Shown one piece after another: positions 17,239 through 25,400 of a DNA stretch of 48,786 nucleotides. Every line of letters starts with the position of its first letter. Position 1 is the stretch's first letter. Source of the stretch: DAOTVY01 sp041082245 (lineage in GTDB: Bacteria; Chloroflexota; Chloroflexia; DTKN01). The translations under genes and the position numbers were made by a program. The stretch covers positions 1 to 48,786 of the forward strand of contig JBDOIE010000152.1 in the NCBI GenBank assembly GCA_041082245.1, in the 5' to 3' direction. A model generated the notes under the pieces. That model made no database searches, was not told the DNA's origin, and was given only the letters and a program-made list of their open reading frames with translations.

Positions 17239-18084
17239 ATGAAGCGTGGATGGGTCGTAGCGGCCCTGATCCTCCTGGCAGGGGTATTCCTCGTGCTGGG
17301 GTGTGGGACGCGCGCGAGGACCGTGGCCGTGGTCAACGGGGTCATCCTGACGGACCGGGACCTGGATCGGGAGATGCGGCACACACGGGCGGTCTACAAG
17401 GCCCACTACAACGTCGACCTGGCGGACCCGAAGAACGCCGAACTGCTCGCCCAGGTGCGTCAGGAGGCCCTCGAGCGGATCATCGACCAGGAGCTCGTGC
17501 GGCAGATCGCGGCCGGCCTCTTCCCGCCTGCGGAGCAGGGACAGCCCACCTACGCCGTGCAAGTTACGGACGCAGAGGTCGAGGCCCGGGCGGCCTATTA
17601 TGAGCAGCAGGCCGGGAGTCGCGAGGAACTGCTCGCCCAGAACGGCTTTGAATCGTACGGAGAGTTCCTGGACTTTGTCCGGGGCGAGTTGCGGGTGGAG
17701 AAGCTGAACGCGGCCTATGCGACGGCCGAGCAAGTCCATGTGCGACATATCCTGGTCGCAACCGAAGAGGAAGCCCGCCAGGTGGTCGCTCGGTTGCGCG
17801 CCGGAGAGGACTTTGCCAAGGTGGCCCAGGAGGTTTCCCTGGACAAAGCGACTGCGGCCAACGGGGGAGATCTGGGCTGGTTCAGCCGTGGAATGGGTGT
17901 GCCGGCGCTCGAGAAAGCGGCATTCGCCTTGCAGCCCGGGGAGGTGAGCGACCCGGTGCAGACGACGTACGGTTTTCACATCCTGCAGGTACTGGAGCGT
18001 GCCTCGCGCCCGGACCCGGCGGCCTTTCAGCAATGGTTCGAAAGCCTGAAGGCTCAGGCGACCATCGAGCGGCTGGGCCCGTAG
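17239..18084 (+). CDS. Parvulin-type peptidyl-prolyl isomerase lipoprotein (PrsA/SurA-like foldase)
   Basis: 281 residues. Lipoprotein signal ending LVLGC (about Cys22), then VAVVNGVILTDRDLDREM, the usual SurA-N opening, a helical chaperone part, and a parvulin rotamase domain at about 170-265: VHVRHILVATEEEARQVV, LRAGEDFAKVAQEVSLD, GGDLGWFSRG, FALQPGEVSDPVQTTYGFHI. It should assist folding of secreted proteins outside the membrane. The ATG at 17239 has GGAGGTG upstream and gives the signal peptide; an in-frame upstream codon at 17203 does not. First gene of a run of five closely spaced genes. Confidence 0.92.
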   Translation: MKRGWVVAALILLAGVFLVLGCGTRARTVAVVNGVILTDRDLDREMRHTRAVYKAHYNVDLADPKNAELLAQVRQEALERIIDQELVRQIAAGLFPPAEQGQPTYAVQVTDAEVEARAAYYEQQAGSREELLAQNGFESYGEFLDFVRGELRVEKLNAAYATAEQVHVRHILVATEEEARQVVARLRAGEDFAKVAQEVSLDKATAANGGDLGWFSRGMGVPALEKAAFALQPGEVSDPVQTTYGFHILQVLERASRPDPAAFQQWFESLKAQATIERLGP

Positions 18085-18096
18085 AGGGAGGCCGAG

Positions 18097-18696
18097 ATGG
18101 CGACCGAAGGTGAGTCCCCCAGGATCCTGGTGCTCGAGAACCGCCAGCTGATCGCGGAGATCCTGTGCGACCTGCTGCAGGAAGCCGGGCTGTACCCGTT
18201 GCTTGCGGTGTCGCTCGAGCAGGTGCCGCAGATTCTCCTGAAAGATCCCCCGGAAATTGTCCTGGCGGACCTCGGTTGGGTTCGTAACGTGCCCGAAGCG
18301 CTCCGTCAAACCCTGGAAGAAGCCTTGGGCCAGGCCAGTGTGCCGGTGGTCTACTTCTCCTGCGCCCCGCTTCCCGGCAGCGAGGGGGTGCCCTTGTTGC
18401 GCTCGCCGAGCGATTTCGCGACAGTGGTGGATGCTGTCTGGCAAGCCGTTCGCCGCAAGCGCTGGCCGCTGGGGATGGTGCTGGTGGAGATGGGGGCGAT
18501 CAACCTTCAGGAGCTGGAGACCGCGCTGCGGATCCAAAAAGACCTAGCCCAGATTGGCCGGCAGTTCCTCCTGGGACAGCTGCTCGTTCGTTTGGGCTTT
18601 GTGACGGAGGAAGTGCTGGAGCAGGCGCTGCGCCTGCAGGAGTCGCGGCATGCCGGTTCGGATGACCGTGGTCGGACTCGGACCAGGAAGCCCTGA
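18097..18696 (+). CDS. REC-like domain plus MshEN/GspE-N-like domain protein
   Basis: 199 residues. Residues 9-120 look like a response-regulator receiver fold: RILVLENRQLIAEILCDLL, IVLADLG with Asp58 at the phosphoacceptor position, and VPVVYFSC; the conserved Lys appears lost (LLRSPSD instead of a K-P turn). Residues 125-185 (LGMVLVEMGAINLQELETAL, then LGQLLVRLGFVTEEVLEQAL) are two copies of the L-G-x-x-L-V-x-x-G-x-I/V-x-x-x-x-L motif of GspE-N/MshEN domains, some of which bind cyclic-di-GMP. It starts 12 bases after the foldase gene and its end overlaps mazG by 47 bases. Probably a regulatory adaptor; function is inferred from domains only. Confidence 0.6.
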   Translation: MATEGESPRILVLENRQLIAEILCDLLQEAGLYPLLAVSLEQVPQILLKDPPEIVLADLGWVRNVPEALRQTLEEALGQASVPVVYFSCAPLPGSEGVPLLRSPSDFATVVDAVWQAVRRKRWPLGMVLVEMGAINLQELETALRIQKDLAQIGRQFLLGQLLVRLGFVTEEVLEQALRLQESRHAGSDDRGRTRTRKP

Positions 18697-20137
18697 GCTG
18701 CTGACCCGGGAAGCCTGGCAGGTCTTGCAGGAAACGTCCTTTCTCTACCTCCGTACGGCACGGCATCCGCTTGTGGCCCGATTTCCCCCACATATCCGTT
18801 GGGAAGCGCTGGACACCTGCTCGGACGGACGCGATCCGAAAGAAGGAGCGGAACGCGTGGTAGCGCGCCTGCTGGAGGCCGAGCCCCCGGTCGTGTACGC
18901 TGTCCCGGGAGACCCCTGGGAAGGGGAAGCCACGACCCGGTTGCTCCTGGAGCGGCTGGGGCGGGACCAGGTACGGGTCATCCCGGGCGTGGGCCTGTTG
19001 CAGGCGGCTTGCGCCGCGCTGGAGCTGGACCCGCTGGAGCGCGGCCTGCAACTGCAGGATGCCTGGGATGTGGTAGCGGGAACTTTTCCCGGGTACGATC
19101 CGTTGCGTCCGTTGCTGATCGCCCACGTGGAAAAGGGTGTGGTGGCTGCGCTCGTACAGCAACTGCGGGTGCACTATCCAGCGAGCCATCCCGTGGCGGT
19201 GGTTCTGACCGGAAGTGGCGTCGCTGGTGATGCGGTGTTGCGGTCGCCGCTGGAAGGGCTGGTGGACGTCCTGCCGGCCGGGGCGACGGCGGTGCTTTAC
19301 CTTGCGCCGCTGGCGCCGGAGGTGGCGTTGCGCCTGCCGGCAACGCTGGAGTGGGTCTGTGCCCGGCTGCGCGGCCCCGGAGGCTGCCCCTGGGACCGGG
19401 AGCAGACGCACGCGTCGCTGCGGAACAACCTGCTGGAAGAGTGCTACGAGGTCCTGGAAGCGCTGGACCGCGGGGACCTGGTGGACCTGCGCCGGGAACT
19501 CGGGGATCTCCTGATGCAGGTCTTTTTGCATGCCCAGCTGGCGCGCGAGGAAGGGGCGTTCGACCTGGGCGATGTCCTGGCCGAAATCAACGCCAAGTTG
19601 ATCCGGCGGCATCCGCACGTTTTCGGCCCGGTCGAAGCGAAGGATAGCCAGACGGTACTCCGGAACTGGGAAGCGATCAAGGCGGCCGAGCGGTGTGCGG
19701 AGGGGAAAGAAAGCGGGTCGCTGCTCGAAGGGCTTCCGCGCTCCCTTCCGGCGCTGGCGTTCGCGCAGGCGGTCGGGCGCCGCGTGGCGCGCGTCGGCTT
19801 CGACTGGACGCGTGTGGAAGAGGTGTGGGCGAAGGTCGAGGAGGAGATGGCAGAGCTCCGGAATGCGGCGAGCGAGGAGGAGCGGGCGGAAGAGCTGGGC
19901 GATCTTCTGTTCGCTCTGGTCAACCTGGCACGCTGGCTCGGAGTGGATGCGGAAGATGCGCTGCGGACGACGAACGACAAGTTCTGCCGCCGTTTCGCGT
20001 GGCTGGAGGCGGAAGCCGCCCGCCGCGGCGTGCCGCTGGAACAGATGCCGCTGGCGGATATGGATGCGCTCTGGGAGCAGGCGAAAGAGCGGGAAGCCCC
20101 AGGGCCACCGGCCGTCGAGGAGGGCGATGGCTGTTGA
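18650..20137 (+). CDS. mazG: YabN-type fusion of tetrapyrrole-methylase-like domain and MazG NTP pyrophosphohydrolase
   Basis: 495 residues. Residues 4-210 are a tetrapyrrole/SAM methylase-like domain (MTVVGLGPGSPELLT, YAVPGDPWEGEATTRLLL). Residues about 230-355 are MazG repeat 1 with LRGPGGCPWDREQTHASLRN, EECYEVLEAL, ELGDLLMQV and a RHPHVF end; residues about 370-475 are MazG repeat 2 (KVEEEMAEL, EELGDLLFALVNLARWLG). MazG hydrolyses non-canonical or excess NTPs to NMP and PPi. The fusion matches YabN of Firmicutes. ATG 18650 has AGGAG 7 bases upstream inside the end of the preceding gene. It overlaps the following glycosyltransferase by 11 bases. Confidence 0.92.
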   Translation: MPVRMTVVGLGPGSPELLTREAWQVLQETSFLYLRTARHPLVARFPPHIRWEALDTCSDGRDPKEGAERVVARLLEAEPPVVYAVPGDPWEGEATTRLLLERLGRDQVRVIPGVGLLQAACAALELDPLERGLQLQDAWDVVAGTFPGYDPLRPLLIAHVEKGVVAALVQQLRVHYPASHPVAVVLTGSGVAGDAVLRSPLEGLVDVLPAGATAVLYLAPLAPEVALRLPATLEWVCARLRGPGGCPWDREQTHASLRNNLLEECYEVLEALDRGDLVDLRRELGDLLMQVFLHAQLAREEGAFDLGDVLAEINAKLIRRHPHVFGPVEAKDSQTVLRNWEAIKAAERCAEGKESGSLLEGLPRSLPALAFAQAVGRRVARVGFDWTRVEEVWAKVEEEMAELRNAASEEERAEELGDLLFALVNLARWLGVDAEDALRTTNDKFCRRFAWLEAEAARRGVPLEQMPLADMDALWEQAKEREAPGPPAVEEGDGC

Positions 20138-21038
20138 GACAACGCCCCAGGTATATGTGATCATCCCGAACTATAACACCTCCGATCTGTTGTGCCGCTG
20201 TCTGGCGTCGCTCCGGGCGCAGCGGGGGGCGCCGCCCATGCAGATCTTTGTGGTCGACAACGCGTCCACGGACGACAGCGTGGCGTGCGTGCGGAAGGAG
20301 TTTCCCGAGGTGCATCTCCTCGAGAGCGAGCACAACGGCGGGTTTGCCTACGCGGTGAACCTCGGCCTGCGCGCGGCGCGAAACGGCGCCCAGTGGCAGC
20401 CGGACGACTATGTCCTGGTGCTGAACAGCGACACGGAGCTGCCGCCGGACGCGCTGGAGCGGATGCTTGCCTTTATGGAAGTGCATCCGGAGGCAGGTGT
20501 CGCGGGCCCCAAGCTCGTGTTGCCCGACGGCCGCCTGGACCGCGCTGCACGTCGCGCTTTTCCGTCTCCGGAGGTCGCCTTTTACCGACTGTTCGGCCTT
20601 TCGGCGCTCTTTCCGCGCAGCCGCAGGTTCGGCCGTTACAACCTGACCTATCTGGATCCCGATATCACCACGGAGGTAGACTCGGTCTGTGGTGCCTTCA
20701 TGCTCGTGCGCGCGCGGGTGGTAGACGAGGTCGGGCCGCTGGACGAAGCGTTCTTCATGTACGGCGAGGACCTCGACTGGGCGTACCGCATCAAGCAGCG
20801 TGGCTGGAAGATCTACTACTATCCCGAAGTCGTGGTGCGGCACTGCAAGCGGGCATCCAGTCGCCAGATCCCCGAGGCGACCCTGCGCGCCTTTTACGAC
20901 GCGATGCGCATTTTCCATCGGAAGCACTATGCCGCCCGGTACCCGCGGGTCGTAAACCTCCTCATCGAAGCGGGCATTTCGCTGCGCTACGGTCTGGCGC
21001 GGCTGCTTCGCGCCCTGGGCCGACGCGGAGGGTGGTGA
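20127..21038 (+). CDS. GT2 family glycosyltransferase (rhamnosyltransferase-like)
   Basis: 303 residues. GT-A fold with VYVIIPNYNTSDLL, FVVDNASTDDSV, EHNGGFAYAVNLGL, LVLNSDTELPPDAL (the DxD-equivalent), CGAFMLVRA and YGEDLDWAYRIKQRGWKIYY, in which E-D is the likely catalytic base region. This arrangement is typical of WbbL-like rhamnosyltransferases. It should transfer a sugar from an NDP-sugar to a growing lipid-linked glycan on the inner membrane face. ATG 20127 has GAGGAGG upstream. Its stop overlaps the ATG of the next gene (TGATG), so the two are translationally coupled. Confidence 0.9.
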   Translation: MAVETTPQVYVIIPNYNTSDLLCRCLASLRAQRGAPPMQIFVVDNASTDDSVACVRKEFPEVHLLESEHNGGFAYAVNLGLRAARNGAQWQPDDYVLVLNSDTELPPDALERMLAFMEVHPEAGVAGPKLVLPDGRLDRAARRAFPSPEVAFYRLFGLSALFPRSRRFGRYNLTYLDPDITTEVDSVCGAFMLVRARVVDEVGPLDEAFFMYGEDLDWAYRIKQRGWKIYYYPEVVVRHCKRASSRQIPEATLRAFYDAMRIFHRKHYAARYPRVVNLLIEAGISLRYGLARLLRALGRRGGW

Positions 21039-22438
21039 TGGAGCGCTTGCGCCAGGTCCTCCTTGTGATCGTGCAGGTGTTCCTGGATGTGCTGGCCGTC
21101 GCGGTGTCGTTTGTCCTGGTGTACCGCTGGCGCTTCTCGACGGACATCGCCGGCCGCTATCTTCCGCCTGCTCCGGCGACGGCGGTTGCGATGCTCGCGC
21201 TCCTGGTATTGCCGATCCTCATCGCGTTCCGGTCTACCCGCCTGTACCGGATGCGCCGCGCCGGTTCCCCGGTGGATCAGGCATTCAAGATCTTCAGCGC
21301 CCTCTCCGTCGGTACGATGATCGGGATCGCGCTGAACACGGTGCTCCTGCGCGATCGCTTCGTCTACTCCCCGCTGATCCTCGCCTACGGCTGGTTGCTG
21401 AGCATCCTGCTGGTGAACCTGGAGCGGTTCGCGTTCGACCTCTTCCTGGCGTGGCTCCGCCGCAAGGGCTACGACCCCCGGCGGATCCTGCTGGTGGGGG
21501 CTGGGGAAGTCGGCCAGATGATCCTGGGGCAGATCCGCCGTTCGCCCTCGCTGGGGTACCAGGTGGTCGGCTTCCTGGACGACGAGCGCAAGGCCGGCGA
21601 GGAGATTTCCGGGGTGCCGGTGCTGGGGCGCACGGAGGAGATCGCCCAGGTGCTTGCCCGAGAGCGGGTCGACGAGGTGCTCGTGGCCATGCAGGCGCCG
21701 TACCAGCGCGTGCTGGACATCGTCTCCCGCTGTGCCGACTTTCCGGTGGAGATCAAAGTCTACCCGGATGCATTCCAGATCATCACCCGGAACGAGGTCA
21801 CGCTGAGCGACCTGAACGGGTTGCCGCTTGCAAGCGTACGGAATCCAGCGCTGGCCGGGTTCAACCGTGTGCTCAAACGGGCGATGGACATCGTGGTGAG
21901 CACGGTCGTGCTCCTCTTGACCGCGCCCTTCCTGCTGCTGATCGCGCTTCTGATCAAACTGGAATCTCCCGGGCCGGCCCTGTACATCCAGGAACGAGTG
22001 GGCCTGGACGGGAAGCCGTTCTATGTCATCAAGTTCCGCACGATGACGGTGGGGGCGGAAGAGCAGACGGGTCCGGTCTGGGCCGCGCCCAATGACCCTC
22101 GCGTGACCCGTCTGGGGGCCTTCCTGCGACGGCATTCGATCGACGAGATCCCGCAGTTCATCAACGTGCTGCTCGGGGAGATGAGCGTCGTCGGCCCGCG
22201 GCCGGAGCGCCCGTGCTTTGTCGAGCAGTTCAGCCAGATGGTCCCCGGCTACATGCGGCGTCACCGCGAGAAGGCGGGGATCACCGGTTGGGCGCAGGTC
22301 AACGGGCTACGCGGGGACACCTCGATCGAAGAGCGGACGAATTACGACCTCTACTACGTTGAGAACTGGTCGATCGGATTCGACCTGCGGATCATGTTGC
22401 GCACGATCATCGAGATGCTGCGCGGCTCCGCACGCTGA
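21038..22438 (+). CDS. Polyprenyl-phosphate glycosyl-1-phosphate transferase (WcaJ-like)
   Basis: 466 residues. Four N-terminal membrane helices, a Rossmann-like CoA-binding/nucleotide region (RRILLVGAGEVGQMILGQIR, VVGFLDDE, GVPVLGRTEEIA) and a C-terminal bacterial sugar transferase domain beginning FNRVLKRAMDIVVS, with ERVGLDGKPFYVIKFRTM, RHSIDEIPQFINVLLGEMSV, VGPRPERP and GITGWAQVNGLRGDTSIEER. It starts assembly of an exopolysaccharide or O-glycan by moving a sugar-1-phosphate to undecaprenyl phosphate. Paired with the GT2 gene it forms the only clear glycan-assembly pair on this strand. It converges on the kinase gene with only 2 bases between stops and no room for a conventional terminator. 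Confidence 0.93.
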   Translation: MERLRQVLLVIVQVFLDVLAVAVSFVLVYRWRFSTDIAGRYLPPAPATAVAMLALLVLPILIAFRSTRLYRMRRAGSPVDQAFKIFSALSVGTMIGIALNTVLLRDRFVYSPLILAYGWLLSILLVNLERFAFDLFLAWLRRKGYDPRRILLVGAGEVGQMILGQIRRSPSLGYQVVGFLDDERKAGEEISGVPVLGRTEEIAQVLARERVDEVLVAMQAPYQRVLDIVSRCADFPVEIKVYPDAFQIITRNEVTLSDLNGLPLASVRNPALAGFNRVLKRAMDIVVSTVVLLLTAPFLLLIALLIKLESPGPALYIQERVGLDGKPFYVIKFRTMTVGAEEQTGPVWAAPNDPRVTRLGAFLRRHSIDEIPQFINVLLGEMSVVGPRPERPCFVEQFSQMVPGYMRRHREKAGITGWAQVNGLRGDTSIEERTNYDLYYVENWSIGFDLRIMLRTIIEMLRGSAR

Positions 22439-22440
22439 AT

Positions 22441-25400
22441 TTACCCTTCCCACAGCGGCACGGTAAAGTAGAAGGTACTTCCTTTCCCCTCCTCGCTTTC
22501 CACCCAGATGCGCCCACCCTGAGCTTCCACCGCTAGCCGGCAGAAGGCCAATCCTAGCCCGGAGCCCCGGGGGCCGCCCGGCTGGCTCGCCTGGGCGAAC
22601 TTTTCGAAGATGTGCTCCTGCTGCGATTTCGGGATTCCGACGCCGTAATCGGTTACGTAACAGAGGGCAAGTCCGGCCTCGACCCGGCCGCCGATGCGCA
22701 CGACTCCGCCCATATAGGAGTACTTGATCGCATTGTGGACCAGGTTTTCCCACACGCGTTCCAATTTCTCCTGGTCGGCCCGCACGGTCAGGTTTGCCGG
22801 GATGTCTACCGTAACCGTCAACCGACGTTCGTCGATCAGGGGTTTCAAACGGTTGATTGCCTGGTGTACCGACTGCTCCAGCAGGACGGCTGCGAAGTGG
22901 AGCGGCATCTTTCCCGCTTCCAGCCGCCGGATGTCGAGCAGGGTATTGACCATCTCCAGCATCTCGTGCCCGCCCTCGAGCGCGGTTTCCAGGAGAAGAC
23001 GTTGTTCGTTCGTGAGCGGGCCGAGGTCGCGTCCGAGGATCGCCTGAAGGCCTCCCAGGAACGCAGTGAGCGGACTGCGCAGGTCGTGCACGATCATGCT
23101 GACCAGGTCCTCGCGCATCCGCTCGGCTTCCCGGGCCTCGGTAATGTCCCGTAGCACCAGGATGCGGCCGATATGTTCTCCCTGCTGATCGAGCACCGGA
23201 GCGCTGACCCAGGCGAACGCCTGGGCGATCCCGGTCGGGTTGTCGAATTCGCCCTGAAGTACCCCCGTCGGGTCTTGCGCCAGCATCTGCAGGCCCTTGC
23301 GGAGCTGCTCGAGCATGGCCCGGGCCGCCTCGGGATTCTGGCGCGCAGCCTGGCGCAGGAGAGCGGGCAAGGTCCGGCCGACGATCCGCTCGCGCATCAC
23401 GCCGGCCCAGCGTTCGATCGGAGGGTTCGCCAGCAGGATGCGTCCCTCGGTGTCGAGCATGATGATCCCGTCATGGGTCGATTCGAGGATCGCCTGCAGC
23501 CGGTCCCGCGCCTGCGTGATCTCCTGAAACAGGCGTGCGTTCTGGATGGCGATGGCGACCTGCGAGGCGATGGTAGAAAGGAGCGCTACGTCCTCCTCGT
23601 CGAAAAGGTTTTCCTGCTCATAGCTCTGGAGGGCCATCACGCCGACCACTTTGTCTGCCGCGATAAGAGGCACGCCTACCCAGGACTTGGGCGTCTCGCC
23701 GACGGCGCGCAGGCCGAGCGTTTCGTGGAACGCGCGATCCTCCGCTTCCGAGCGCAGCAACACTGGCCGGCGCTCCCGGATGATGTATCCTGTCACCCCC
23801 TCCTCGACGCTCAGGCGGGTGGGCGGCATCCGCTGACCGTGCTCGATATCGATCGCGGTCTGCCACGTGCCTTCGCGCTCGTCGTAGAGCGCAATGTAAA
23901 AGTTGGTCGTATCGAACAACCGGCCTACCTGGCGGTAGACTGTCTCGACCAGCTCCGGCAATTCCCGGGTAGACGAAAGCACTCGCGCGATCTCGTTCAG
24001 GATCGAGAGCTGGGTGATCCGCCGCTCACGCTCCTCGAGCAGCCGGGCGTTGCGCATCGCGATCGCAGCGTGGTCTGCAAGGTGCCGGACGAAACGCAGA
24101 TGTTCGGCATCAAATGCCCCCAGTCGCTCGCTTTCCAGCACCACGGCGCCCACGACACGTTCCTGGTAGCGGATTGGCACGGCCAGCTCCGAGAGGGTGG
24201 TCGGGATGAACTCCACGTAATCCGGATCCGTGCGGACATCCTCCACGAGAGCGGGTTCGCCGGTACGTACCACACGGCCGATGATCCCGCGCTCTACGCT
24301 CCACGGATGGGACCGCACCTGTTCCATGATCTCCGGAGGATAGCCGCGGCCTGTCAACAGCATCAACCCTCGTTCATCCTCCGTGAGCAGGCCAACCCCG
24401 CCGGCATCTGCCCCGGTAGCCTCGATCGCGCGCTCGAGCACCACATCGATGATCCGCTGCAGATCGAGCAGGCGGTTCAGTTCCCGGCTGATCTCCTCGA
24501 TCGTGCTCAACTCGCTCACCCGCCGCGCGAGTGCAGCATCGGTGCGCTCGTAAAGGCGTGCGTTCTCGATCGCGATCGCGGCCTGGGCGGCCAGGCTCTG
24601 CCCGAGCAGGATCTCCTCTTCGGTGAACACGCGCTCCGTGCGGCTTTCCCACACCTCGATGAAACCCAAGGGGCCTGCCCCGCCGATCAACGGAAGGAAG
24701 AGGACGCTCTTTCCGCCGTACTGCTCGAGGTGTTCCCGCTCATCGAGGGCGACGAAGGGGTCGCTCACCCGCCACACCGCCGGTTTCCCTTCCCGCAGCA
24801 GGGCCGCCAGTTCTTCCGTTTCCTCGTAGGTCACCCAGAGGTCCGAAATCTGCTCGAGCGGGCAGGCTTCAGGTGAGATATAGTGCGCAACGACCGTGCT
24901 CGCGCGCCGCGCTTCTTCCCACAGAGAGACATAGGCGCTGGTCGCCTGGAGCAGGCGCACCGCTTCACGGCAAACGTTGTCCAGCACCTGACGGAGGTCA
25001 AGGGACGAACTGATCGTCGTGCCGATCTGCACGAGGGTGCTCAGCTCTTCCAGCCGTCGCTGGCTTTCCTCGAACCGTCGTGCGTTTTGCACGGCTCCGG
25101 CGACCTGGCCAGCAATGGTCGAGAAAAGCAGGACGTCATCGGGCCCGAACGAGGTCCCTTCATCGAAAGAACTGGCGACCATCACGCCGATGACCTCGTC
25201 CGCCGCGATCAACGGCACTCCCAGCCAGGCCTTGCCCGGCTTGCCTCCAGGGACAACCCCACGACGTGCGCACTCGGTCAGGTAGTCGTCGGTCACGATC
25301 GGCTGGCGCGTCCGCACCAATTCGCTGCTGAGCCCCTCGCCCAGTGGCCAGGGCTCCGCAGGAGGCTCCAGGATCTGCCCGTCTTCCACGTATAACGCGA

